Source of the DNA: Candidatus Thorarchaeota archaeon
GTDB lineage: Archaea > Asgardarchaeota > Thorarchaeia > Thorarchaeales > Thorarchaeaceae
NCBI GenBank assembly: GCA_019057475.1
Contig: DXJO01000010.1
Location: forward strand, 293,460 to 357,459
Direction: 5' to 3'
Length of the DNA: 64,000 nucleotides
Shown here: positions 1 through 8,114 of the stretch, in pieces
Layout: each line of letters begins with the position of its first letter
Position numbering within the stretch: the stretch's first letter is position 1
Translations under genes and position numbers: made by a program
The notes under the pieces: generated by a model
What the model saw: the letters and a program-made list of their open reading frames with translations, nothing else
Databases searched by the model: none
What the model was told of the DNA's origin: nothing

Positions 1-270
1 GGTATGGTCGCGTGAATAGACAATGACCTTGCTAGCACCATATGCGGGGCCATCCATAACTATGCCACTGTCTAGAGGGAACGGAGGAAAATCAGGTGAA
101 AGAGCAGGGAACTTATTGTCAAGAGTGAGCACCTCCCACTCTCCCTGGGTTTCTGGCTGCCCTGGACAAAATGGACACTCATGGTACTGTTCCTGAAATG
201 GTCTACTGGCTCTCTCCTTGGTCACTATGATCCATTCGCCAAGCATCGGATTGAATCGTACTCTACTCAT
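1..270 (-). CDS. galT: Galactose-1-phosphate uridylyltransferase, N-terminal part (partial)
   Basis: This gene runs off the left edge and is missing from the ORF track. Ninety codons are visible, starting at an ATG (complement of 268-270). The protein opens MSRVRFNPMLGEWIIVTKER, then RPFQ, CPFCPG and LDNKFPALSP, and reaches KVIVYSRDHT. This matches the N-terminal half of GalT, which exchanges UMP between UDP-glucose and galactose-1-phosphate. The CPFC pair is the family's first zinc-binding element. The catalytic HPH motif would lie off the window. It is divergent from the GNAT gene, with 65 bases between the starts. The family call is firm; galactose versus another sugar phosphate cannot be settled from this part. 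Confidence 0.88.
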   Translation of the reverse strand, partial: MSRVRFNPMLGEWIIVTKERASRPFQEQYHECPFCPGQPETQGEWEVLTLDNKFPALSPDFPPFPLDSGIVMDGPAYGASKVIVYSRDHT

Positions 271-335
271 AGTTGGCACACCACTATGAGCTGGCGGAAT
301 AATATCGCAGATTAAGGTGTTACGGAGCGGTCATC

Positions 336-1154
336 GTGTATTCTATAAGGTGCAGCAGTGAGAATCACGGTGCATTGACGAACGCGGATAGAATTGCAAG
401 CCTGGAGGAGCTGGCTTACAATGCATGGACTGCTTGTTATGTTGAACAATATGGTCAGTGGTTTCTACGAGCAGACGAAGGCGTAACCAGGCGGGCAAAC
501 AGTGTGTTTCCTTTTGGAGCGCCTCCAACAAGCAACCTGCAGGACGCAGTAGAACACTGCATCGGTTTCTACAAGAAACGTGATATCCTGCCAAGATTCC
601 AAGTAACATCGGCAAGCAAGCCAGACGGATTGGACAAGAGCCTTGAAGACATTGGCTTCGCGTTTGAGATGAGAACCTACCTGCAAACTGCTCCAATAGA
701 AAAACTCCTTCACTTCGAGCCAACCATCAGAGTAGAAATTCTGAGGGACCCCGTACCAGTCTGGATTCAAACATATGCGGAGGCAGGAGGATTCGGAAAG
801 CATTCCATGAAAATTCGAGAAGGCATCTTTAGGCGCACCGCTCTAGACAAGGCCTTTGCCTTGGCCAAAACTGACGAAGATGGTATGGGGGCTGGGCTTG
901 GTGTCTTGGAAGGGGATTGGCTTGGACTATTCGGCATTGAAACCCTTCCAAGTCAGCGAAGAAAGGGGGTTGCTATTGCTGTGAACCATGCCCTTGCATC
1001 ATGGGGCGCCCAGCGAGGCGCCAGAAGAGTGTACCTTCAGGTGGAGGCTAGCAATGATTCTGCCCTGAAGCTATACAGCAAGATGGGTTTCGAAACGGAG
1101 TATCACTACTGGTATCGAACGCTCGGTCTCGACACTGCTGCTGATTCGCCTTGA
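336..1154 (+). CDS. GNAT-family N-acetyltransferase
   Basis: This 272-residue protein has a typical GNAT core at its C-terminal end. The acetyl-CoA loop QRRKGVA lies near residues 209-215, followed by the VEASNDSALKLYSKMGF helix-strand element that closes the fold. The N-terminal part contains WFLRADEGVTRRANSVFP, a pattern seen in a subgroup of two-lobed GNAT proteins. The start is a GTG preceded by GGAG about eight bases upstream. The acceptor substrate is unknown. It ends two bases before the convergent gelsolin-like gene, so the two transcripts meet tail to tail. Confidence 0.82.
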   Translation: MYSIRCSSENHGALTNADRIASLEELAYNAWTACYVEQYGQWFLRADEGVTRRANSVFPFGAPPTSNLQDAVEHCIGFYKKRDILPRFQVTSASKPDGLDKSLEDIGFAFEMRTYLQTAPIEKLLHFEPTIRVEILRDPVPVWIQTYAEAGGFGKHSMKIREGIFRRTALDKAFALAKTDEDGMGAGLGVLEGDWLGLFGIETLPSQRRKGVAIAVNHALASWGAQRGARRVYLQVEASNDSALKLYSKMGFETEYHYWYRTLGLDTAADSP

Positions 1155-1156
1155 AG

Positions 1157-1933
1157 CTAGATCCTTTCCACCCACGCTTCGTACTCTGACTTGATTCGAG
1201 CGGCCTCATCAGTGTCGCCGAAGTCAGCTGGGCTTACTGTGATGTCTTCTCCGTCCGTGATCACTTCTATGACCATCGTTCCTGGAGCTTCTATTTTGAT
1301 ACCTGCTTTGCCATCTCTCTCGAATCGTTCAGTGTAGACAAGATCTGCGTTTTTCATTGTAGCGAGCAGAAGGAATGCAGTCTTCCTGTCCGCAAGTGAA
1401 CCTGGAAGTTTAGGTGCAGGCTTAGCTATTTGCACCGGTTCGTGTACTGGTTCTGGTACAGGTTCCGGTTCTGCAGCCGCAGGTTTCAATTCAATTGCTG
1501 GTCTTGGCTCCGGACGAGGTGCTTGCGCTCGCGCCGCCTCAGGTGAACCGGGTATCGGCTCGGAGCTTTCCTTTGCCTTTCCAGGAAACGCAAGATACTT
1601 GTCCTCAAAATTAAACTTGCCCTGCAATGCGGCCTTGAAAGCAGCAATGTCCTCAGCCACTTTTCGATCGCTGTCGTTCTTCTCGTTCATCTCAGCTATC
1701 CTTGAAGTCGCCATACCTATGGTCGTGATGCCAATCTTGAATCCCGATCTCTGGAAGAATTTGCTCATCCGCAGCGCGTGCATTCTGGTTGGCATACTTA
1801 CGTTTCGTCCAATCCACAGCCAGCAAACATCGTTCAATTCATCCAATACAATGAGTGCATTATCGCTGGTCACAAGGTGCGGGTTGAGCTTCACAGGCGA
1901 TAACTCACCAGCATCATCCTGCAACATCAACAT
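1157..1933 (-). CDS. Gelsolin-like domain protein
   Basis: Residues about 20-90 read like one gelsolin repeat. A strand (ALIVLDELNDVCWLWIGRNV) is followed by a helix rich in hydrophobic spacing (ALRMSKFFQRSGF) and a second strand (KIGITTIG). The W-hydrophobic-W-I-G pattern is the hallmark of gelsolin/severin domains, which bind actin and calcium. A Pro/Glu/Ala-rich linker (about residues 130-185, many PEP motifs) leads to a small alpha/beta C-terminal domain that I do not recognise. Gelsolin-type proteins are known in Asgard archaea and act there on actin-like filaments. The first ATG is kept; a GTG at V14 with an upstream GGTGA is an alternative. Only one repeat is visible, so the actin role is inference. 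Confidence 0.55.
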   Translation of the reverse strand: MLMLQDDAGELSPVKLNPHLVTSDNALIVLDELNDVCWLWIGRNVSMPTRMHALRMSKFFQRSGFKIGITTIGMATSRIAEMNEKNDSDRKVAEDIAAFKAALQGKFNFEDKYLAFPGKAKESSEPIPGSPEAARAQAPRPEPRPAIELKPAAAEPEPVPEPVHEPVQIAKPAPKLPGSLADRKTAFLLLATMKNADLVYTERFERDGKAGIKIEAPGTMVIEVITDGEDITVSPADFGDTDEAARIKSEYEAWVERI

Positions 1934-2276
1934 GAAGGGTCTTCTAGAGAGTGCTTTTGGAGAAATTATGGTCGCCTCCTATACTAAGTGTCCACTCTAT
2001 TCTTCTAGGTACTGCCATTTAACAGATTTGTGGACAGACTCCATCATTTCCGGATTGCAAGGCTATTGTAGTAGAACCCCTGTCTGTTAACGACCTGATG
2101 CAAATGTCCTGGATCGCGACTGCTGATAACTCATGCCCTAGACTCTGATATGATGTCTTCTAGGAGAACCACACTACGAAAAAACAGAAGCTGGACCGAG
2201 AAACACATTGGTGTCAACTTCAGTCCGGTGGAAACGCGACTTCCATTAAGGGAGCGGCAGGAATAAGAGGATTCTA
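1934..2276. other. Intergenic region, no gene recognised
   Basis: About 340 bases separate the gelsolin-like gene from the small Cys-rich gene, both on the minus strand. The ORF track shows only the tail of a shadow frame here. A TATA-like stretch (complement of ctatactaag, near 1980) could serve the gelsolin-like gene with a leader of roughly 20 bases. I see no RNA gene or convincing repeat. Confidence 0.4.
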
Positions 2277-2411
2277 CTACTTCATTGCAAACCTGGGGCA
2301 TTTTTCCTTAGTTATGCCAGGGGTTTCACAGGGTTTCTGCATTCCTGTGTAGAATTTGAATCCATCCACACCGCAAGTGCCATCTTTTGCATTGTATTCC
2401 GGGCAAGTCAT
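2277..2411 (-). CDS. Small Cys-rich protein (44 residues), not in the ORF track
   Basis: Reading the minus strand of this apparent gap gives a short open frame. It opens MTCPEYNAKDGTCGVDGFKF and continues YTGMQKPCETPGITKEKCPRF before a TAG stop. Four cysteines in two pairs (C-x9-C and C-x9-C) suggest a zinc- or Fe-S-binding knuckle. The ATG at 2411 has GGTGA eight bases upstream; another in-frame ATG at 2429 would add six residues. A TATA-like TTAATATG lies near 2495-2503. The evidence for a real gene is the Cys spacing, the ribosome binding site and the clean stop. Function is unknown. Confidence 0.55.
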   Translation of the reverse strand: MTCPEYNAKDGTCGVDGFKFYTGMQKPCETPGITKEKCPRFAMK

Positions 2412-2579
2412 TATTTCTTTCACCAGCATTGGTCAAGTCCTGCATCTCCCAGAGGGTAGTCAAGACTTGCACTCGTCGTTTCTAGTCGCCGCATATTAAC
2501 GTTATTCGGTTAGCCTCCCGTTTGCGAAATCACGTCGAAATCGATACGATGCATACATTCGTTTGGATGCGCCACTCCT

Positions 2580-3392
2580 TCAAAGGAATCCGCTTTCCTG
2601 CAGCACACTCCTGAGTAGATCAGGCTCGTCCGTGAATATGCCATCTACGTCAAGATTCACGAGCCACTTCATTGTAGGCGCATCGTTGATTGTCCACACA
2701 TGAACGGCGATGTTTCTGTCATGTGCCGCTTGCACGAATCTAGAGTCGACAACGGTAGTCTTTCCATCCTTAATGGGAACCTGAAAAGCCCTGTACGTGG
2801 GAGTTCTGACGAGCAAGCGCAATACGTGCAACTTGAGTCCGATGACAAACCGCTTCACTTCTCCTGGGTGTGCGCTCGTGGCAACCGTTGGGAATACTTT
2901 TCGGAATTGTTCAAGTTGAAAATCATGAAACGATGCCACAATCACCGATTCTTCTCTACCATGGCTTCGAATCTCTTTTGCAAGCAAGCTGGGGGCTTCT
3001 GGGTCTTTATCCTTAATGTCGAGGTTGAATCGCATGTCGGGAAACTCTGCAAATGCATCCCTTAGGGTGAGCAGTCTGAGCCCCTTCCCTCTGAAGGGGA
3101 ATGTGTTTCCCCCATCAGGTGTGAAGGTATGACCCACATCGATATTCAGAAGTTCCTCCAAGGTGTAGTCACAGATTCGTCCTTTCTGACCTGTGGTTCG
3201 GATCAGGTCATCATCATGGAACAGCACGAATTCCCTGTCCTTAGTGAGATGAAGGTCTGTTTCGAGCAGGTCCACTCCAATCTCGATTGCACTTCTCATC
3301 GACAGCATTGAGTTCTCCGGAACAGCAGCGGAGTCGCCTCTATGCGCCATTATCAATGGGCGCTCCCTCTCAAAAACCCGCGAACCCATCAT
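2580..3392 (-). CDS. Glycerophosphodiester phosphodiesterase
   Basis: The enzyme hydrolyses glycerophosphodiesters to glycerol-3-phosphate and an alcohol. The chain has the full family signature in order: MAHRGDSAAVPENS (catalytic HRG...EN), a metal-binding LETDLHLTKD, then LFHDDDLIRTTG, and FNLDIKDKDP. It closes with VHVWTINDAPTMKWLVNLDVDGIFTDEPD, the canonical end of the GDPD barrel. The ORF track starts further upstream; I favour the ATG at 3392 (or the next one at 3389) because the conserved domain begins soon after it. There is no signal peptide, so it is probably cytosolic. In an archaeon the substrate may be a glycerol-1-phosphate-type diester. Confidence 0.9.
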   Translation of the reverse strand: MMGSRVFERERPLIMAHRGDSAAVPENSMLSMRSAIEIGVDLLETDLHLTKDREFVLFHDDDLIRTTGQKGRICDYTLEELLNIDVGHTFTPDGGNTFPFRGKGLRLLTLRDAFAEFPDMRFNLDIKDKDPEAPSLLAKEIRSHGREESVIVASFHDFQLEQFRKVFPTVATSAHPGEVKRFVIGLKLHVLRLLVRTPTYRAFQVPIKDGKTTVVDSRFVQAAHDRNIAVHVWTINDAPTMKWLVNLDVDGIFTDEPDLLRSVLQESGFL

Positions 3393-3501
3393 ATAATGGG
3401 TTGGGGAATGGCCACGAATAAATCCTCTCTTTGGGCAGTCTTTCACTGTCTGACACAAATGAAGAGCACGGGAGCACGCACGTGCTCCGGTACTATTTTG
3501 T

Positions 3502-4455
3502 TCACTCGATACCGCACTTCTTCTTTAGAATCTCCCAGTCATCATTGACCTGTTCTTGGAGACTCTTCTTGAAGTCCGCCCACTCAGGCTTGAAGAGATG
3601 CTTAAACTGGCCTTGGGTCTTCCAGTAGTCGTCAAGTGGTCTGAGCTCCTTCAGGCGCCTGCTGGGTCCGGACATCTTGTACTCAGTCCCGTTGAATATC
3701 TCGTACAGCGGGTGCAGTCCGACCTCCATCGCAAGCTTCGCAAGCTCCATGCTCTTGCCTGTCTGAGACCTCCAGCCTCTGGGACAGGGTGAGAATGCGT
3801 GGATGAAAGCAGGCCCCTCAACCTCGAGAGCTTTGCGGAACTTCGTAATGAAATCCCGATGATGGTACGGATTAACTGTTGCAACATATGGAGTTCTGTG
3901 GGCCGCGACAATCTCTGCAAGAGGCTTCTTACGTTGCTCTTTTCCTGGTGAAACCTTTCCAGCCCACGAGGTGGTCGTTTCCTGGCCAGGGAACGTTCCT
4001 CCGGACCTCTGGATGCCAGTGTTCTGGTAGGCGCCATTGTCGTAGCACATATACACGATGTCATGGCCTCTCTCTAGCATCCCCGAGATTGCTCCGAATC
4101 CGATGTCGAAGGTTCCGCCGTCACCGCCGATGGCGATCACATCAACGTGTTCTTTGCTCCATCTTCCCTTCTCTCTCATCACATCAACGGCTTCTATAAC
4201 ACCGGATGCAACAGCTGCTGCATTCTCGAAAGCCACGTGAATCCACGGGAGTTTCCACGCAGTATACGGGTAGATTGTTGTTGCAACCTCAAGGCATCCT
4301 GTGACCTCGCAAACGATGGTGGGGCCTCTCAGGGCCATTCCCATCAGCTTGACTATTGTTGGTGCAGCGCATCCTGCACACATCCTGTGACCAGAGGTAA
4401 GAATTTCCGGCTTCTTGAGCATGTCCTTCAGTTTGAGTGCTGCTGGTTCCGTCAT
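3502..4455 (-). CDS. porB: Pyruvate:ferredoxin oxidoreductase, beta subunit
   Basis: This is the thiamine diphosphate-binding subunit of POR, which converts pyruvate and CoA to acetyl-CoA, CO2 and reduced ferredoxin. The TPP motif runs from GGDGGTFDIGFGAISGMLER to CYDNGAYQNTG. Cysteines at CAGC near residue 26, at VTGCLE and at FSPCPRGW are the expected ligands of the proximal [4Fe-4S] cluster. The 317-residue length is normal for an archaeal four-subunit POR. Its ATG shares one base with the porA stop (TAATG), so it is translationally coupled. It is the last gene of the porG-D-A-B operon. Confidence 0.95.
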   Translation of the reverse strand: MTEPAALKLKDMLKKPEILTSGHRMCAGCAAPTIVKLMGMALRGPTIVCEVTGCLEVATTIYPYTAWKLPWIHVAFENAAAVASGVIEAVDVMREKGRWSKEHVDVIAIGGDGGTFDIGFGAISGMLERGHDIVYMCYDNGAYQNTGIQRSGGTFPGQETTTSWAGKVSPGKEQRKKPLAEIVAAHRTPYVATVNPYHHRDFITKFRKALEVEGPAFIHAFSPCPRGWRSQTGKSMELAKLAMEVGLHPLYEIFNGTEYKMSGPSRRLKELRPLDDYWKTQGQFKHLFKPEWADFKKSLQEQVNDDWEILKKKCGIE

Positions 4456-5669
4456 TATTTGCGCACCCCCATTGTTTCATAGAGAGGAGCTTTTCCTTTC
4501 TTGAGATACTCCTTCGTCTTCTCGTATCCCTCGACTATCGTTGTTGGTGGACAATCTCGACCACCGAGACCTATCACGAAGTCAACGACCATAGGCCTCT
4601 TCTCGAGATCATAGAGTGCGGTTCTGAGCTCCAAAGCTAGTGGATTTGATGGTGCCCCAAATGAGCGGCACTTCTCAAACACAATCACAGCCTTGGCGTT
4701 CTTAACTACCTCAACAATCTCCTTCGTTGGGAACGGTCTGAACATCCTTAGTCTGAGGACACCAACCTTCTCGCCCTTCTCGCGCAGAACATCCACAGTA
4801 GCCTTCGCAGTACCACCGGGTGTGCTGTGCGTGAAGATGATAATCTCAGCATCATCAGTCCTGTATTCCTCAAACATGCCATACCTGCGACCGGTCATCT
4901 TCTCGAAATCAGTTTCGACCTGCGCAAATACTTCTGGGACTGCTTCCATGGCCCTCTCCTGCTGCTCCTTGAACTCGAAGTAGTAGTCAGTTAGAGCCAA
5001 TGGTCCCATTGTTATTGGATTGTCCGGGTCCAGCTTGATGAATGGCTCGCGGACTCCCAGGAAGTTTTCCACTGCCTTCGTCGGAAGCATCTCGACACGC
5101 TCGACGTTATGGCTCAGAATGAAGCCGTCGATGCACACCATGATTGGTAGGAGTACCTTGTGATCCTCTGCAATCTTGAACGCCATAATGGTCGTGTCAT
5201 AAGCCTCTTGGCAGCTCTGTGTGTAAATTTGAATGAAGCCGCTGTCGCGCGCGCCGTAGGTATCTGACCAATCGTTGTGAATGTTGATTGGTCCCGACAA
5301 TGCCCTGTTCGCTACGGTGAAGATAATGGGCATCCTCATCGAAGCTGCACAGTATAGGATTTCCCACATTAGGGCAAGTCCAGCAGATGCCGATGCAGTA
5401 GCTACTCTGGCTCCCACAGCTGAGGCTCCAATACAGGCTGACATTGCGCTGTGCTCGGACTCCACTGGGATGACCCTACAGTGTACCTCCCCGTTTGCTG
5501 CAAATTTCTGATAGTCTTCCACAATTATGGTTTGCGGAGTTATAGGGTACGCCGCAAGAACGTCAAGGTCACACTGCTTCAACGCGTGAGCGATGGCAGC
5601 GTCACCGGTGAGCCCTTCGATTGCTATTTGGTCCTTGGGTATTCTCTTGACTGCTGTCATCCTATTCAT
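4455..5669 (-). CDS. porA: Pyruvate:ferredoxin oxidoreductase, alpha subunit
   Basis: The alpha subunit carries the substrate-side pyrimidine-binding domain: AYPITPQTIIVEDYQKF, then IPVESEHSAMSACIGASAVG and TASASAGLALMWEILY, all diagnostic of POR/VOR alpha chains. The C-terminal domain (VLRLRMFRPFPTKEI, VFEKCRSFGAP) is also canonical. Length (404) fits the separate-subunit archaeal form. The start overlaps the end of porD by eight bases and the stop shares one base with porB. Pyruvate is favoured over branched-chain acids by overall resemblance, but VOR specificity cannot be excluded from sequence alone. Confidence 0.95.
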   Translation of the reverse strand: MNRMTAVKRIPKDQIAIEGLTGDAAIAHALKQCDLDVLAAYPITPQTIIVEDYQKFAANGEVHCRVIPVESEHSAMSACIGASAVGARVATASASAGLALMWEILYCAASMRMPIIFTVANRALSGPINIHNDWSDTYGARDSGFIQIYTQSCQEAYDTTIMAFKIAEDHKVLLPIMVCIDGFILSHNVERVEMLPTKAVENFLGVREPFIKLDPDNPITMGPLALTDYYFEFKEQQERAMEAVPEVFAQVETDFEKMTGRRYGMFEEYRTDDAEIIIFTHSTPGGTAKATVDVLREKGEKVGVLRLRMFRPFPTKEIVEVVKNAKAVIVFEKCRSFGAPSNPLALELRTALYDLEKRPMVVDFVIGLGGRDCPPTTIVEGYEKTKEYLKKGKAPLYETMGVRK

Positions 5670-5958
5670 TCTCCATCCTTATGCTGTCAGTTGGACATTG
5701 GTTAGCACAAATTCCGCAGCCCTTACAATATTCCAGATCGAACTCGTAGATGTACTTCCCATCCTTTTCGATGAGTTTAACCGAATTATCCGGGCAGTAG
5801 ATCCAACAGAGGCCGCAGGTTCCATTCTTGACCCAGAGACAGGTTTCGTCCGTATGGATTGGACGTTGTGCACGCCAACCACCGGTCTTGTACTTCGTTG
5901 CGTTGCCTGGCTCGATGATATTGCCAGCCATTGGTATTTCGTTGTATTTCTCGCTCAT
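5662..5958 (-). CDS. porD: Pyruvate:ferredoxin oxidoreductase, delta (ferredoxin) subunit with altered first cluster motif
   Basis: A 98-residue two-cluster ferredoxin that passes electrons from POR to ferredoxin. The second motif, YCKGCGICANQCP, is perfect. The first is odd: the usual C-x2-C-x2-C-x3-CP appears as N-G-T-C-G-L-C-W-I-Y-C-P, so the first ligand position is Asn (codon AAT). A Cys lies five residues earlier in TCLWVKN and could substitute. The N-terminal GGWRAQRPIHTDETC region matches PorD proteins. It overlaps porG by four bases (ATGA) and porA by eight. The operon position makes the assignment secure; the state of the first cluster is open. Confidence 0.92.
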   Translation of the reverse strand: MSEKYNEIPMAGNIIEPGNATKYKTGGWRAQRPIHTDETCLWVKNGTCGLCWIYCPDNSVKLIEKDGKYIYEFDLEYCKGCGICANQCPTDSIRMENE

Positions 5959-6530
5959 CCTGTCTGAGCCTCCTCTATAGCTCTCTCCATTGCAGCTTTG
6001 TTCAATTGGCCAACCTTTCCGGGATATCGTTCGATAACCTCATTGATGACTGTCTCGATCTTGACAGTCCCGGTAGCCATCACTGCCGCTGCCATGGTGG
6101 GCATGTTGTAGAACGGACGCCCCATGATATCCATGGCAATGGTACTAGCGTCGACCGTAACCACCTTTCCACCCATGAAGTTGAACTTCTTACGCATCTC
6201 CTCAGGACTCTTGTCTGTATTGAGAACAAGAATACCATCTTCTTTCAGCCCCTCGGCAGGGTTCACTACATCAAGCAGAGTTGGGTCAATGCAGACCACG
6301 ACGTCTGGCTTGTAGACCTGAGCGTACACCTGAATCGGTTTCTTGCTTATCCTCAGGAATGCTCTAACAGGTGCTCCCGTGCGTTCGGGACCGAACTCTG
6401 GGAACGCCTGTATGTAGTTACCCTCCGCAAGGGCAGCCTTTCCTAGCATCTGGTTGCTGGTGATCACTCCCTGACCGCCGCGCCCGTGCCAACGGAATTC
6501 TGTAATGCCTTTTGCGAAGTCAAGCGCCAT
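5955..6530 (-). CDS. porG: Pyruvate:ferredoxin oxidoreductase, gamma subunit
   Basis: First gene of the por operon. FRWHGRGGQGVITSNQMLGKAA and AFPEFGPERTGAPVRAFLRIS are the gamma-domain signatures that bind the CoA side of the complex. The ORF track begins 15 codons earlier, but the ATG at 6530 (MALDFAKG) has GGTGA seven bases upstream and begins at the conserved part. A TATA-like element lies about 50 bases upstream. The four overlapping genes porG-D-A-B form a single transcription unit. Confidence 0.94.
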   Translation of the reverse strand: MALDFAKGITEFRWHGRGGQGVITSNQMLGKAALAEGNYIQAFPEFGPERTGAPVRAFLRISKKPIQVYAQVYKPDVVVCIDPTLLDVVNPAEGLKEDGILVLNTDKSPEEMRKKFNFMGGKVVTVDASTIAMDIMGRPFYNMPTMAAAVMATGTVKIETVINEVIERYPGKVGQLNKAAMERAIEEAQTG

Positions 6531-6576
6531 TGTATTCTCACCTAGGTGATGGCGCAGGCACCAGTGGAAATGCACT

Positions 6577-6584
6577 TATGTATT
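6577..6584 (-). promoter_or_regulatory. Possible TATA box of the por operon
   Basis: On the minus strand this reads ATACATAA, about 50 bases before the porG start. That would give a transcript start near 6550 and a leader of about 20 bases containing the GGTGA. It is weak evidence by itself. Confidence 0.3.
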
Positions 6585-6860
6585 GTGGCGTAGCCTTCTA
6601 AGCTTTGAAGCAGGTCAACAGTATTCTTTCAGAGATATTGCTAGGTCACTCTTGCGCCAGAATCAGGAAGTTGTCCGAGAGCGGCCAAGATATCGGCCGT
6701 GAGCATCAGGGTCAGAAGAGGAGAACTGGAACGCAATGAGCTACGCTGCATCTTCATCATCGAACTGGCCGCTCCAGCCATTCATTACGTACGCTTTGGA
6801 AATTGTACTGTAACTCACGTCATTCCCTATCAATGAGAACTAACATTAATAGACTAACTG
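6585..6860. other. Intergenic region between por operon and NosD-like gene
   Basis: No gene is supported in this stretch. Short frames exist on the plus strand (about 45 codons ending near 6834), but they have no family resemblance, no convincing ribosome site and unusual composition. No hairpin or RNA gene was recognised. Confidence 0.35.
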
Positions 6861-8105
6861 TCAACGCATCTTCTTCACAGCCAGAAGCACAATGGCGACC
6901 AACACGACACTAACCAACGATGCGGCGGCCACCAGTTCGGTTCCAGTCCCTCCAAAAACATCCGCTATTATATTCGCATTTACCGTATCATTGACAACGT
7001 TTCCAAAAGCATCATAGACAAAGAGGGTGAAATTGTGCAGACCCAACTGTGCACCTGTCAGGTGAATCTCTATATCCTCGCCATCCCAGACTACCGTTAT
7101 GAATAAATTGCCATCTTTATGGAGGGCATACTCGTACGGAAACTCATCTCTTGGGGTCCAAGCAACGTTCGCGCCTGATGAGTCCTGCTCAAATATCACG
7201 TCTGACGGACTGTTGATTGTTGGCGCACTTGTGTCGTTCAGAATATGCGGGTGCCTGTCAACGGAGAATGCTGATCCAAGCTCAATCTCGTATGATCCAT
7301 CATTGTCATAATCGGTCCAATAATTCCCTATGCTTACATTATCATCCCATAGGTTATCTTGGCCGTTATCTTCAGCATTACTCTCTTGAGTGCCCGGGTA
7401 CAGCTCCCCGTTCCAACCTACGCTATTCGCATAGATTGAGCAGTTGTATGTGTTCGCATCCAGAGAAACCCCCCTCAACACATTGCGATAGATCTTGTTA
7501 CCAACAATAGAGCAATTACCAGACCATCCAACGTCGATTCCATAGCTGTTGCTGAAGATTGTACTGTTGGATATCGAGATGCGATGCGACCAGTCAAGGT
7601 TGACACCTCTATTGCAGCCATAGACAGTGATATTATCAATGGTGCAGTCGCTCGACTGGACGAGCCATAGCCCCTCGCCTGACTGAACTATCTTGCACCT
7701 CTCCACACGGCCAAAATCAACTTGGTTGAGCCGAATGGCCGCCGAATACTGCACTGATTTGAAGTAGCAATCCCTGATAACAAAGAACACCGAAGTTGTG
7801 AATATTGAAATGCAATAGCCATCGGCTGTGATATTCAGACCCTCGATGATGTATGGGTCATCCTTGGTGCCACTGCCAGAGAAATCCCAGGCAGTGAAGC
7901 CATCATCACTGTCAATTACGATTGGGAAGTGCGCCTCATAGGCTTCTAGAAACGGAATGGATGTCTGTGCTAAGGTGGACGCCATGACTTGATGACCTTG
8001 GCTCCACTGTAGACCTGTCATGGTTAGGATGAAAATCAGACAACATAATACTACTCTACGCCTGCTTATCACATGGGACGCCTCCGTACGTTGACTATGG
8101 TTCAA
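6861..8105 (-). CDS. NosD-like parallel beta-helix surface protein with C-terminal anchor
   Basis: A signal-like hydrophobic stretch (VVLCCLIFILTMTGL) is followed by the NosD-type entry motif GTKDDPYIIEGLNITADG. Repeated short strands follow (IDNITVYGC, ISISNSTIFSNSYGIDV), which stack as a right-handed beta-helix. The helix ends in the recurrent NLWDDNVSIGNYWTDY cap. Next is one module of about 90 residues beginning SAPTINSPSDVIFEQDSSG, which occurs four times in the neighbouring 1176-residue protein. The C-terminus is one membrane segment plus KKMR. Many N-x-S/T sites suggest glycosylation. It is probably displayed on the cell surface; its ligand is unknown. Confidence 0.85.
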   Translation of the reverse strand: MNHSQRTEASHVISRRRVVLCCLIFILTMTGLQWSQGHQVMASTLAQTSIPFLEAYEAHFPIVIDSDDGFTAWDFSGSGTKDDPYIIEGLNITADGYCISIFTTSVFFVIRDCYFKSVQYSAAIRLNQVDFGRVERCKIVQSGEGLWLVQSSDCTIDNITVYGCNRGVNLDWSHRISISNSTIFSNSYGIDVGWSGNCSIVGNKIYRNVLRGVSLDANTYNCSIYANSVGWNGELYPGTQESNAEDNGQDNLWDDNVSIGNYWTDYDNDGSYEIELGSAFSVDRHPHILNDTSAPTINSPSDVIFEQDSSGANVAWTPRDEFPYEYALHKDGNLFITVVWDGEDIEIHLTGAQLGLHNFTLFVYDAFGNVVNDTVNANIIADVFGGTGTELVAAASLVSVVLVAIVLLAVKKMR

Positions 8106-8114
8106 CGTGATGTC

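Noticed and set aside
1599-2090. Plus-strand 163-residue frame
   Set aside because: Antisense to the gelsolin-like gene and running into the intergenic region; no family resemblance.
6700-6834. Plus-strand frame of about 45 codons between por and the NosD-like gene
   Set aside because: Composition and lack of ribosome site or homology pattern argue against a gene.
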